Shown piece after piece: positions 1 to 10,603 of a stretch of DNA of 64,000 nt. The stretch covers positions 1 to 64,000 of the forward strand of contig JAPEVF010000188.1 in the NCBI GenBank assembly GCA_029747585.1, read 5' to 3'. Made by a program: the position numbers and the translations under genes. Within the stretch, counting starts at the first letter, position 1. The number at the start of each line of letters is the position of its first letter. Under the pieces are notes generated by a model. It saw nothing but the letters and a program-made list of their open reading frames with translations. It ran no database searches and was not told the DNA's origin. Source of the DNA: Pleurotus djamor (Eukaryota > Basidiomycota > Agaricomycetes > Agaricales > Pleurotaceae).

Positions 1-243
1 ACTCAAGCCTCCCAAAACACCGCAAACAACGCAAACAACACACACTCCCTCCCCTTCCGTCCCCTCAAACGCCAACGCGCACTCACAGAAGACGAAACAG
101 CCGCCATAACACGAAACTTCACCCGTGGGTACTTTTATGTAGGGAGTAGTGCGCCGGTGCATGTTGATCCGCGGTTGCCTGTGAGGTTGGTGCTAGGGGA
201 GGGCGATTGTGTCCATTTTACGGTGGGGGAGCAGATGGGGTGA
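1..243 (+). CDS. 3' end of an unidentified gene (partial)
   Basis: Frame 1 is open from the first base to a TGA at 241-243, giving about 80 C-terminal residues. The segment has an Asn/Thr-rich start, a basic patch (RPLKRQRALTEDE) and a compact end (YFYVGSSAPVHVDPRLPVRL). The mix of hydrophobic and charged residues in the last 45 residues looks like folded protein rather than chance translation. I do not recognise the family. The start lies outside the window, so the true length is unknown. Confidence 0.5.
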   Translation, partial: TQASQNTANNANNTHSLPFRPLKRQRALTEDETAAITRNFTRGYFYVGSSAPVHVDPRLPVRLVLGEGDCVHFTVGEQMG

Positions 244-417
244 GGCGTGTGTGAATAGGGAGGGGAGGAGGTGGTTGTTGTTTTTAGTGTACTTAATATC
301 GATATGTGTGTAGGAGTATATCTTGCTTTCCATCTTTCGTTCTTCAGACTCTCTCATGCACATCACCTTCTCTCCCCTCGTCAGCACACATACGCACATT
401 GCCCACATCGTAGACAT

Positions 418-549
418 GGCGAGATGGCCGAGCGGTCTAAGGCGCCAGACTAAGGCTTCACCACCTTAAAAAAAAACCAGCTCATTGGATGAGCACACAC
501 ATAACAAATCTGGTCTTTCGGGGCGTGGGTTCGAATCCCACTCTCGTCA
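418..549 (+). tRNA. tRNA-Leu (AAG) with a 52-nt intron
   Basis: A full cloverleaf folds by eye. The acceptor 5' strand GGCGAGA (418-424) pairs with TCTCGTC (542-548), and A549 is the discriminator. The D stem is GCC/GGC (427-429, 441-443). The anticodon stem CCAGA (445-449) pairs with TCTGG (509-513). The loop carries CT-AAG-G, with anticodon AAG at 452-454. A long variable arm (514-524) is typical of leucine tRNAs. The T arm is GTGGG-TTCGAAT-CCCAC (525-541). The intron, 456-507, starts one base 3' of the anticodon, the canonical eukaryotic position. It decodes CUU (and CUC after A34 modification to inosine). Confidence 0.95.
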
Positions 550-569
550 TCACTGAATATTGAGGTGAA

Positions 570-603
570 TTCCCTACCTAATGTTAGGTAGGGAACTTTT
601 TTT
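570..603 (+). terminator. Hairpin plus T-run, RNA polymerase III terminator of the tRNA
   Basis: Twenty bases after the tRNA 3' end lies a perfect 12-bp inverted repeat (TTCCCTACCTAA at 570-581, its complement at 584-595) with a 2-nt loop. A run of seven T follows at 597-603. A T-run alone is enough for Pol III termination; the perfect hairpin in front of it is an extra. Confidence 0.75.
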
Positions 604-640
604 GTTTTGANGTNCTTTTTGGAGTTCTTTTGAGTTCTTG

Positions 641-648
<8 letters not shown>

Positions 649-673
<25 letters not shown>
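649..673 (+). repeat. (GA)n microsatellite
   Basis: About twelve uninterrupted GA units lie between the tRNA terminator and the 3' end of the Fab1 gene. No gene is visible in the rest of 604-805. Confidence 0.9.
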
Positions 674-679
<6 letters not shown>

Positions 680-805
680 TATGAGTAAGTGTAGTGTACA
701 GCGTGGATTGAGTGAGTGAATGCGATGATTAAACATACAAAGCGTGGTAGATAAGTATATACGGGGTGAAATGCAATGTACGACCGTAAACCGGGGGAAG
801 GGGGG

Positions 806-3800
806 CTACCAATCCGGCCACAACTCGACGAGACTATTCGAATCCTCCTCGGGCGTATCCTTCTGCTTCATCCATCGGTCGGGGATCTATAAATACAATA
901 CACACACCAACATCATCAACAACAACCATATGACAAACCAAGGTTTGGTTGCAAGAATGAATAAATGAATGAATGGAAAAAGACAAATATAAGAATGAAA
1001 GAATGAAAGAAAGAAAGAAAATATNAAAAAAGAAAAAAATAACACTCACCAAAGGGAAATACCTCTCCATCGCAGAGATAAACCTCTGTCTATACTGTTT
1101 CGGCGTGACGATCGTCGGCTCGCCGCGCCCCGAGCCACCGAGGAAGGCGGATTCTTTCACCCAGGATTCGAGTTTTTTGTCCCAGGTGTAGGTGCGGATG
1201 TAGTCTGTTCGAGTGTGAGAAGCAACAAGTGAGATTCGTGATTCGTTGCGTCAACGAGAGGAAGGAAGAGAGAAGAAAGAAACGCACCGACAATCCCAAC
1301 AACCAACTCATCACTCTCCTTCGCTATCCCCACAACAAGCGAGTAATCCATCACGTTGATGTCCGCGAGGAACTTGGTGTCGTTGTACAACGCTCCACGG
1401 AGGATACGTTTCGAGTGTTCGCGCAGGTAGAATGGGGCGAGGTGTGCGGCTGGAAAAAAGGTGATTAAGAAAAATGTGGGGAAGGAGGTGGGGTGAGGGA
1501 GGAGAGTGTGTACGTACTTTCAACCAGATTTTCATCTAAAAGAACCTCATTCTCCCGACCCGTAGATTGAACATGTCGATTCCGCGTCGATCCCTTCAGA
1601 TCATATATCTTTTGAGGGAATGGGGAAACAAAGGTTAGTCGTTTGGCACACCAAAAAACGCACATCGCACACACACTCTCTCTTACCTTGGAAAACCGTC
1701 GATCATAGAAAAGATTCTCCATAACCAACAAATTCATCTGTGTACTCTTTGACCGTTCACCACCGCTATCCCTCCCGTTTGTCTTCCGGAACGTCAGCTT
1801 GTAACAGCCGAATACTTTCGCGAGGAGGGTGGGTCGCTGTACACAGCATAACACAACGGTCAATGTCGAGAAATGAACGATGAACGATAGAATGATAATG
1901 AAAATTGAACGCACGTTGGCGGACACAGCAGACGACATGTAATCGAAGTATGCAGGAGCGAACGTTTCCATGGTCTGCAACTCGGGTCTCGAAATCTCCT
2001 TGGCGATGAACCGGTCGTCTGTAAACGCAAACCATATCAGCAACATATATCATAAAGAATTCACGGTTACAGCCATCCAACAGCGCATTGCAAACAAGCC
2101 GTTGTAACTCACCTCTCGTTTTCAAAAATGCAGAACCGGATTTCCCACCGTTTGCATTCCACTTGACACAGCGCGCTAACGACTCGATCATACTGCGTTC
2201 GCAATCGTATGTACGTCGTAGGGCATCGAATTGTTCAGGGTACAGCACCGTGCAGCTGATCGTCAGACCCCCGGATTCGAAGGCTAAACAATGGTAACAG
2301 TAACAATAAGTATAAGGATGATGTTGTTGGTATTGAGGGGAGGAACGTACTGATAGCCCAAGGGAGTTTGGAAGAGGGAACTCGGAGGTCTTCCGTAGGA
2401 TCGACAGAATCCGTTACATCGACATTGACGACGCCCCATGTTGATGTGGATTCTGCCACTGAACGGTCATCGGGCATGAAGGCTTCGCCTCCTTCGGTCA
2501 ATCGGGCTTGTTGAGCTGTGCGTTTTTCGGCGCGAGATTTGGCTAGCATTTCTCTGTATTGTGGAGAACTAATGAAAGATCATTTATTAGTAACTACAAC
2601 TGATTGGTTAGGGTGCTGAAGGCAACTCACTTGAGAGCAAGGGCTATAATTGATGTGGGTTCGTCGGTACGTACAACCATTGAAGAGTCACGGAAGATGT
2701 GTTCGGGGTCGTTGGCGAGTTCATTCTCCAGAGCATGACGTGAGACAGGCATGGGTGGGAGGAAGAATGAGATGGCCTTCATGATAGTGTTCCCTGCCGT
2801 CCCGCCACTACCGATATCGAAATCCAGAGACGGCGGCGTCGAGACACTGCGTCCTTTGATGGCAGCAAGGAACGGAGAAGGTGGCAAGGACAATGTACCT
2901 AAAGGGGCAGGAGGGACAAGAACGTCCTGAGATTGTTGGGTGGCGTCACCGTCGCCGTCCGTGGTGATTACAGGGAATGTAACATCAGGAGGAGCGGTTT
3001 TCGCACTTTGCTCAACAGGAGGGTCGGTGTGTGAGGTAGAAAGAGGAACGAGAGGTTCCACAGGATCAGATATTTTGGTGTCCTTATCTCGTTTGTCGTG
3101 TCGGTCATCGTCGCCGTCACCCTCGCCTTCGTCATCAGCCTCACTAGACGAGTTGGATCCTTCACTAATATCGTCAACAGCATCCTTGATACTATCCAGG
3201 ATCCTGACTTTCGCTCGTGCAGAGGCCACAGGCCGCACCCGTCTTCCTCGAATCACCGCATACCGAGATTTCGATCGCTCAGCATCGCGCCCAAGACGTT
3301 CAAAGTGTCGTGCAATGTTGGAAACCTTGCCGCCAGGTGTTCCAACTTGTCGTCGGAAAGCCGACTTTGCGTTCACATTTGCCGGCGGTTTCGAAGGTAC
3401 TTTCTCGAGGACTAGACTACGGCCTGGGGGTTTCATCCTTCCCAGCTTACTGGTTCCGGGGGCTCTGCCGTTGGGAGGCGAGCTCGGCCTGTCGAATCGC
3501 ACTTCTTTGCCTTTACCACTGACCGAGCGCTTTTCAGGGGAAGCACGCCTTGACGAGTCTCGCGATTGCAAAGGCTCGAAGGCAGATACGATGGGTCCAG
3601 GAATGCGACTGTTAGGAACTGCCCCAAGAGCTCTTCGTGAATGGGTTAGATAGAGCGGCGCGACGTTTGCCGTATATCCTTGTTCAAAGTCAGACACTGA
3701 GGGCTTCTTAGTGAGGGGGCGATGTCGAACTCGGCTTCGAGGGTTACGGACGACAGCAACGGTTGGGTATTCTTGTTCGCTCTCGGAAACAGGTGCCTTG

Positions 3801-5098
3801 GGTGGGAACGCAGTCTTAGCAAGCTCCTGCACTCCTTGGGCCGGTATGTAATCGGAGTACTTCCTGACTAGCTCAGCGACAGTCGGTTGATTGACAGGTC
3901 GGCGAGGAAGACGGGACGCTGTAATGAGAGGCTGCTCGTTGCCTGTCGAATCTAGCTCCTCAGTACCCACTTCCAGGGGTACTGGATCAGTTGGTGGGGC
4001 ATCCTCTTGGACAGCACCAATAGTCGAATCACTGTCCGGGTCGGGAGATCGGCGTTCAGTCACCTTTTCATCAACATTCACGTCTGTCGGCGGGACGCCG
4101 GGTTCTTCGTGCAATTCGGAGTTCGACGACGGTGGTTTCGTGGAGCTCTCAGTGCCTGAGTCAGGTTCAACCTCCGAGGTTTCTGAGGTTGAAGAAGCAT
4201 TCGGACCAGTTGGCTTGACTCGTCTCGGCGCAGGCATCTTTTCGTCGGTTTCAGAGACGCTGGAGGAAGGGACATGAGGCGGTTCAAACCCGGGTGGGAG
4301 GCCTGGCTTTTTCGGCCACATCGCTGCACGCACGGTGCCAAACGCAGATGTTTTCTTGGAAGCCTTCTCAGTTTTCTCAGACTGAATAGGCCGAGGTTTG
4401 GGTAGCTTGTCAAAATCCTGTTGCCACTCGACAATCTTGTCTTGCCTCATTGCGTGGATGATATTCAGTGCCAACGTATCGGTCGGAGCGGATTCCCTGT
4501 ATACACGGTTGATGGCCTGGGTTATCTCTTCCCTCTCAGACTCGGCGCGAGTTATCAACGTGTTCACCTCAGCCAGAAGTTTGGCGTCCATCTCTTCGTC
4601 TCCAGTGGCGGCATCGATGCTGATGAGTCTGAGATCATCCATAAGGGCTGAATACCATAGGACGTTCCTGCGATGAAACTTGTCGAAGTCCTTATTCTTC
4701 AACTCGAGCTGAGTTTCGGGACGAACACGAATACGCATAGGCGGGTAGACAATTTCGTGGAGTACGACGGGATCTGACTGAAATCGCAGTGTGAGGCCTT
4801 TGGAGGCGAAGTACCGAACATCACTTCCGCCACCCAACGATCCCGACGCCTCAGCTACACAGACATCACCTACGCCGTCACGTCCACAATCCCCTCCAGC
4901 AATACCGCCACCGAACGATCCCGACGCCTCAGCCACACAGACACCATCCTCGGCATCACGTTCACGGTCTCCTACAACATCACCGCATTTCAACGATCCA
5001 GACGCCTCATCCCCACCTACATCACCACAATCACAATCTGATGGTCCTCGGAGGATTGCTGTTTTGGGATCGTCGCACAAGCAAAGGAGAATCACCAT
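806..5098 (-). CDS. fab1: Fab1-type 1-phosphatidylinositol-3-phosphate 5-kinase, N-terminally truncated
   Basis: It encodes the kinase half of Fab1/PIKfyve, which makes PI(3,5)P2 on endosome and vacuole membranes. Nine exons can be read: 5098-2631, 2568-2351, 2283-2113, 2018-1915, 1836-1687, 1608-1518, 1450-1288, 1204-1050, 886-806. Motifs are the glycine loop [48 protein letters not shown] and the C-terminal [17 protein letters not shown] disordered linker precedes the kinase. Homology starts at residue 94 ([13 protein letters not shown]), the end of the Fab1 cysteine-rich region. The FYVE and CCT/TCP1 domains are absent and low-complexity GD/AEASG repeats stand in their place. With canonical sites the 1608-1518/1450-1288 junction is off by one base; the other junctions fit. 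It may be a decaying copy, a real truncation or an assembly product. The start at 5098 is only the first ATG of the open frame. Confidence 0.85.
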
Positions 5099-7176
5099 AG
5101 TCGGCCCTGCCCGTGCTGGTCAAAAGCGCAAGCGAGGAGGCAGCTCTCATCCATCAACTAGTGAAGGAGAAGGTGATGAAAATGACTCCGAGTGCGAACC
5201 TGAGGCTACCGCTCCGAGCGCTCAAACCACCGGTTCTCGCATCATACGTCCTAAGCGCAAGACGAACCCCGTCAATCCTATGTGGTTCAAAGTTCCAAAA
5301 AGCGCGAAGAAACGGCGCCTCTGCGGCGATAATGCCATTCCCATGCCTTGCGCTACGCCTATTCCAGACCTCATAAGTGATCCTGTCACGGACGTAAGCA
5401 CTCCTTGCCCTATACCACGTGCCTTTCTCATTCTCTTTTCAGTCATTTACTTGTGATCTTCCTGTCATCTATGATATACGGGGAGACCCAGTTCAAGTGC
5501 AGCCACTCGTTTATGTATGGATTGAAAACTCTGAATGCCACCCTGGACTGATTTGTGGTGTAGACCTCTGAAGAATCTCATACTCTTCAACACCTCTTCC
5601 AGTCAATGCTTCGTTCAACAGACAACTCACCTCCTCTGTATACTTCCTCGGCGCAGGGCCGAGGCTTAATGATACAGACCCTCAACTACGATCACTACCA
5701 GGACCTTTCATTTCGTGGTTTAGACGGGCATCTGAACATCGGTCCCGTGGTCATTACGGATGTACCAAAGTCTCTCAATCTGCAAACCTTCCGTGAGGCC
5801 ATTCTGAGCATGGAAAGGCCCCTTGATACTACAGCGCTATGCCGTGGTGAGCTCGCTGACATCTCGCTCTCCACCACAGAGCCTAACCCGTTTTATAGAT
5901 CAATCAAGGCCTACTGCGGTTGGACAATGGTCGAAATCTTCACTCAAGGAACTCATCCGTCTTTGTGCCGACCCGGATAACAATAAGCGTGTCGATTTCC
6001 CCAGCCTCCCAGGACCTCTTAATTTCTACCTTCCTATTGTTCACGAGGACACCATCGACCGCATCTGCTATCGAGCGACGTGGACATTTGGCGATCAGGG
6101 AGCGTCTCCAGATATGACGTACCTCCAGTGGAACGCCGCTTCTACGCCCTGGACATTTAACAACATAAAGGTCCGTCCCAGTGGCTTTCTATCGGTCATC
6201 CTCCCCGCATGGGGTAGGACGCTATATGTTGTGTTCCGGCGCAAGGACGATCAACACGGCTCGCGACCAATAAATTGGATCAGCCCAGACCTACTTGCTT
6301 CCTCTAATTATGATGTCGACTATGTCATTTTGGAGCCTGGTACCGCGATGTAAGTTTGACTGCTTATGCCCTGGTCACTGCGCGGACCCGCTCATATCTG
6401 TTCATTGCTCATTGCTTAGGTTCCTGCCTGCGGGGTGTCCGCACATCGTCCTCAACTTGGACCAACCATCTCTTGTACACGGTTCATACCACTACCTTGG
6501 TGGCGGCATCGTTCGACACATGTTCACCTTCATCCATAGTTTGGCCATGCCGCACACCTCTGATCCAAGCCTACGGCAGATTCAAACGACTCTGTCCATT
6601 GTCAGCAGGATCGTCGTGATGTATCAGAAGTGGTCCGAGGACTCCTCCATCTATTCGGGTAAGTACTGACCTGCCTCAATCGATACTCATGTCTCACTGT
6701 AGACAACAGACACAGTAGCATCCCATCTTCCCCACTTCGGAGACGCCACCTCCGTACAGGAGTATCTCATTATCTGTGTTGTCGGCCGACTCCTTCCTTG
6801 GGTCTATCCGGATGCCCCAGAAGCCTCCGTTGCGTCCTCTGCTGCTTCTAGCTGCCTCGCCTCGCTTGGCTCACACTGGGCTCTCCTTGATGAGAACCAG
6901 GCCGAAATCGACGTCTACGACGATCTCTATGTGCCTTATCTCCACCACGTCTGCCGTGTGTTCCTTATCCTATCGTCCACGCGGTCGACGAACTCCCCTA
7001 CCGTCGTTGTCTCGACACTGAAACCATCCTTGCTAATATCAATCCCAGAGGCCAAGGGTTTCGATGAGGCGGTTGACTGGGAAGACTTCACCACATTGGA
7101 TGATAAACGTTTTGATTTGCGTATCCAAACCCCGTATTCATTTGGACTCCCCAAAACTCCGGTCCCCTTTATTTAG
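4791..7176 (+). CDS. JmjC-like domain protein, basidiomycete type
   Basis: Six exons join in frame: 4791-5393, 5443-5514, 5564-5846, 5899-6349, 6420-6658 and 6710-7176 (704 residues). The introns are 49-70 bp with good branch sites (for example CTAAC before 5898). The N-terminal 200 residues are low complexity with basic clusters (QKRKRGG, RPKRKTNP) that could be nuclear signals. The middle carries YLPIVHED and LPAGCPHIVLNLDQPSLVHG, which resemble the C-terminal strands of the JmjC-like domains common in agaricomycete hypothetical proteins. I cannot see a full HxD..H iron triad, so demethylase activity is not claimed. The 5' end overlaps the Fab1 open frame antisense; the ATG at 4791 is the only upstream in-frame start and the true start is uncertain. 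Confidence 0.7.
4836..5070. repeat. 78-bp minisatellite, three copies
   Basis: The word AACGATCC(C/A)GACGCCTCA begins at 4836, 4914 and 4992, a 78-bp period (26 codons). Both strands are open here. In plus frame the repeat reads [10 protein letters not shown] plus a Ser/Pro-rich spacer; in minus frame it reads [11 protein letters not shown]. It lies immediately outside the point where Fab1 homology stops. Confidence 0.85.
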
Positions 7177-7514
7177 ATAATCATTTTGTCGCCGCGTGAA
7201 TAGCTCTTGAATGAATCAGCATACTTATTCCGTCTGAACGAATTCGAGTCAAGTTATCGTAATCCGCCCGTACCTATCTTAACCATCTTGCGCTCATTCC
7301 TGTACCCCGTTGTAGTCTGTTGAAATGTGCCTTCTGGTATGTTTGGGATAAGAGAACGCGACACACATGACTCATGAGTAGAGGTAATTTGTTACATTCG
7401 ACGCTCGACTATTGGGCAGGCTCAGCTATGACCCATTGGCCGGAGGTGCTCAAGGGAACTCATAAAAGGGCACAGCAACACACATGATTGATGAGCAGCT
7501 ACTGACAGGAAGTA
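7177..7514. other. Intergenic, convergent 3' ends
   Basis: This AT-moderate spacer separates the 3' ends of the JmjC-like gene (+) and the RNase H1-N-like gene (-). I see no coding frame with splice support and no RNA gene. Confidence 0.6.
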
Positions 7515-7942
7515 CTACTCTCTCTGATCGTTGGGAGGGGGAACGAGGTAAACGGTACCACGCGCCAAGGCCTCGTCCATGAGTTTCTTCCCTGCTGCTA
7601 CGGGGGCAACGAGGTGCTGCCTTCCTTCGGAGACGCCGAGAACAAGCTCGGCCGCGCGTGTCCTGAGTAAACATGGTTTAAAGACACGCATCCAAGGCAA
7701 GGAAAATCAACTTACCACGACGAGAAGACTCCCACATCATAACCCTTGGTGACAATGTAAAAGGGAGCGACTTCGAGCCTGCCAGGAACGTGGTACTTGT
7801 AGTTTCGGGGAACCTTCCATGGTACGGCGAAAGGCTGCGGCGGTCTTAAAGGAGGTGAAGGAGAAGGGGGAGGCGGGAAGGATGATGATGGGAAGCTCTG
7901 GTTGGACCCTGAAGAGACGCGGGTCGTTCGAACGCGGAGCAA
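7515..7942 (-). CDS. Small protein with an RNase H1 N-terminal-like domain
   Basis: Two exons, 7942-7716 and 7662-7515, join across a 53-bp intron (GTAAGT..CAG) to give 124 residues. After a Pro/Ser-rich stretch the protein reads FYIVTKGYDVGVFSSW, then LVLGVSEGRQHLV and a final ALARGTVYLVP. This order (YxVxxGxxxGxxxxW, then a short helix and a small hydrophobic end) resembles the nucleic-acid-binding RNase H1 N-terminal fold found in many agaricomycete hypothetical proteins. There is no catalytic RNase H domain. The start ATG at 7940-7942 is the first in frame; further 5' exons are possible. Confidence 0.5.
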
Positions 7943-8009
7943 TGATATTTGCGCGACTCGAGGGAGTTTTCGGTGTGTTTCTTTGTTCTTTGTCTTTCAT
8001 TGACTCGAT

Positions 8010-8440
8010 AAACAATATATGTATAGAAATTCGCCATTTTATCGGTCCCGCCACCCTCCATCTCCCTCCCCTTCCTATTCCTTTGAAACGACACCTTCTG
8101 CGCGCTCTACATCTCGTACCATCACCCACGAACGATGTATATACAAAATTGCGCCATTTTATCGCTACCACGGCCTCCCTGCTTCTTATTCCCTCTAAAC
8201 GGCACTCTCGGCCTTGTGCAAACACCCACGAACGATGTCTTTACGAAACGGCACCATTTTATTGCTCTCCTCCCCCTCCCGACCTCAATTTGGCTCGGCA
8301 CACAAGACTCGTCCCAAACAAACGATATCTATACAAAACGCGGCCATTTTATCGCCTTCCTGACCTTCTTTTTCCTTGACGTGCGAGACTCGGCTGACAA
8401 CGAGCGATACCCATACGACTCGACGCCGTTTTGCTACGGT
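8010..8440. repeat. Degenerate tandem repeat, about 80-120 bp period, five copies
   Basis: A core of the form AACGATnTnTATAnAAA..GCCATTTTATCG recurs near 8010, 8129, 8231, 8320 and 8398, separated by C/T-rich spacers. The copies diverge, the last most. The open plus frame here, translating as repeated NDVYTK..HFI, follows from the repeat and is not convincing as a gene. Confidence 0.7.
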
Positions 8441-9181
8441 CTCGGTGCGTGATCCATTCCTGTTCATCGCTAACATTGTATTTGGCCTAAAATGTGTCTC
8501 GGAACGATTGCGGCGAGCCACCATCTCTCTTCCTTCCTGGTCTCTCGAAACGGGCGCCACCTCTATTTCCCTTCGCTTTTCTCGCCAATCTCGCCGCCTG
8601 TCAAGTAATTGTACATCAGGGTCAATTTGCTTCGCGCCGATGCATGACGGAACCGAAGGACTAGAGTCTTGTGACTGCGCTGTTAGAGGTCATTTACGAG
8701 CAAATTCTAAGACTGTACTTTTTGCTGTAGAGTAGACTCGACTCTTGAATCAAATTCAACCATTTTTGCAACCATGCTCAGAGGAATCTCTCGAAACGAA
8801 CGGGCTTGACATTTTCGTGGAGTTCAGGTTCAATTGCGAAATTGTGTAGGGTAGGTTTACGTAGTAGCGAATAAAAACTATTTTCACGGAAATAAGTAGT
8901 TGCTGTTGAGAGTCGAGGCACGGAGATATTATCGGGGGAGACTAGACACGGAGGCGAAGACGTAGCCGAGGGCAGAGGGGGAGAAAATTTACTTGTGGTC
9001 AGTGCGCAAGTCTTGGGAGTGATGTGGCGAGGTGCATTTAAGGCGGGGGATCAGAGTCAGTTTCGGGCATCCATCCTCCTCTCCTCGTTATGCTGGTGGT
9101 CCTCGCTGCCGCCATGCCACTCTCTTTTCCCCCTAGTCTTACTCCTTCACTCTTTGTACCTCATAGTCTACCCACATGTAC
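8441..9181. other. Gene-poor spacer next to the DUF726 break
   Basis: No spliceable gene was found on either strand. It lies directly downstream of the truncated DUF726 gene and shows none of the Gly-rich membrane or hydrolase sequence expected there. Confidence 0.55.
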
Positions 9182-10603
9182 CTAGATAGTGACACGGAGA
9201 GGCCGGCATGCTGCTGGTCTCTCCGCCAATGAAAAGGGGATGAGCGCTACGGACCTATCAGAAACGCTTGATTTTTGTTTTCGTGAATTTACAGCATACT
9301 TCACGCCTCGAAGCTGGAAGTAAATTCGTGAGAATACAATCAGGAGCAGCTCAGGAGGCAATCCCAGCCTCTTCTTCTTCGCGGCCTTCTTCTGCCCTTC
9401 GACAAGATCCGTGTGCTCCATCCGCTCGACATCTTCCTGGATTTCCAAAGCTTCTGTGACGCGACTCTCGAACTTGACCAAGTCCTGCCAGCCCAGTCCA
9501 AGCTTAGAAGCCACCTTCTCCAGAAGCACGCGTGACCGCGCGTCATACACACTATCAGCGATCAGGACGAGAAAAAGGTCACATAGAACGGTCCATCGTA
9601 TGTCTAGCGTAACTTTCTCGTCTGCAGCGGATAATGTAGTTGATACTCCGGCAATGGCAGAGGTAGAGGTTTCGGGTAGGACTCTCAGAGTCGTCCGGAA
9701 ATTTGGATTTGTGGCGCTGGAGGGATTGGGGGAAGTGGCGGGATTTGGGGTGGATGGATTCGAAGAAGAAACGGCGGGCGGTGGGGAGTGTTGCACAATT
9801 GTCTGACCAGATAAGGATTCATCATCTGAATCATCGTCGAGCAGACTTGGTTTGCGCTTCTCAGCCTCCTCTGCTTGACGTCGCGCCTCGGCAGGATCGT
9901 ATTCAGGATTGTTGACGGTATGGGTAGTCATCAGGGCAGGAACGAGATCCACGGCTTGCACGCCATGCTGCGCGAGATTATCGATCATTTTCTGCTCTAC
10001 CCCCCAAGATTAGGACGCTAAATATCAATTGCCAGAGGAACGTCAACGCTGACCTTGGGTCTCCAGCTCCATATGATAGTACAAGCGTCCCAAAATCTTC
10101 ATCGCCCACAACTCCATGTTCGCCGCAGCAGCCTTGAGTTCCTTGCGCTGACTGGACTTGAGCGCATCGGACATTTCTCGACTGGTAAGCGCGCACAAAC
10201 CGACATACGCTATGCGTTGCGCCTCAGTTAAAAGATTCTTCGTAGCCTGCATTTGGCTAAGTGGGGTCATAGCTTTGTCCTCATCAAACAGGTACCTCGT
10301 CCGTAGATGCACCTCATCCGCGTCTTCCTCCTCGTTGATGCGTAGCCGAGTGTATTCGCTTTCGTTCTGGTCCAACTTTGAACGCCACTCCTGACCAGCA
10401 AAATCCACATCCAGTACAGCGCCAGTCGCATTGGCAGTCGACGTAGAGCCTTTAGCAGAGGGCGTGACGTAGTGATATTTCTTGATGTCTTCTTCATCAA
10501 GACCGCTGGCTTCTTTGTCTTCGCGTATGACGGGCATATCTTGCCATCCATCCTCATCGTCGTCGAAGATATCGCCGACTGGGGCGATGGGCTTGACGGA
10601 CAT
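9182..10603 (-). CDS. DUF726 (TMCO4/Mil1-like) protein, C-terminally truncated
   Basis: Two exons, 10603-10054 and 9996-9182, join across a 57-bp intron to give 454 residues. The first exon has an acidic start (IFDDDEDGWQDMPV) and a conserved helical block (YVGLCALTSREM, WAMKILGRLYYHMELE). The second has DLVPALMTTHTVNNPEYDP, a disordered linker and a block containing DARSRVLLEKVA and FESRVTEALEIQEDVER. This is the N-terminal part of the DUF726 family, whose members continue into a glycine-rich membrane segment and an alpha/beta-hydrolase-like core. Here the match stops right after the KKAAKKKR stretch (about 9352); about 56 unrelated residues follow before the stop. The core is missing and does not appear downstream. 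Confidence 0.75.

Noticed and set aside
2940..3653. Long plus-strand open frame (237 codons) inside the Fab1 gene
   Set aside because: It is antisense to a conserved-gene exon with biased Ser/Pro codons, which keeps the other strand open. No domain is recognisable.
7515..7942. Viral (caulimovirus-type viroplasmin) origin for the RNase H1-N-like gene
   Set aside because: The fold is shared with cellular RNase H1 and is common in agaricomycete genes; no viral replicase, protease or coat sequence is nearby.
7819..8735. Plus-strand repeat-containing frames as a repeat protein
   Set aside because: The frames change along the array, the repeat period is not a multiple of three throughout, and no splicing rescues it.
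9300..9360. LPPELLLIVF at the end of the DUF726 fragment looks like an F-box start
   Set aside because: Only ten residues match, no F-box tail follows, and the stretch sits at a break; it is most likely chance.
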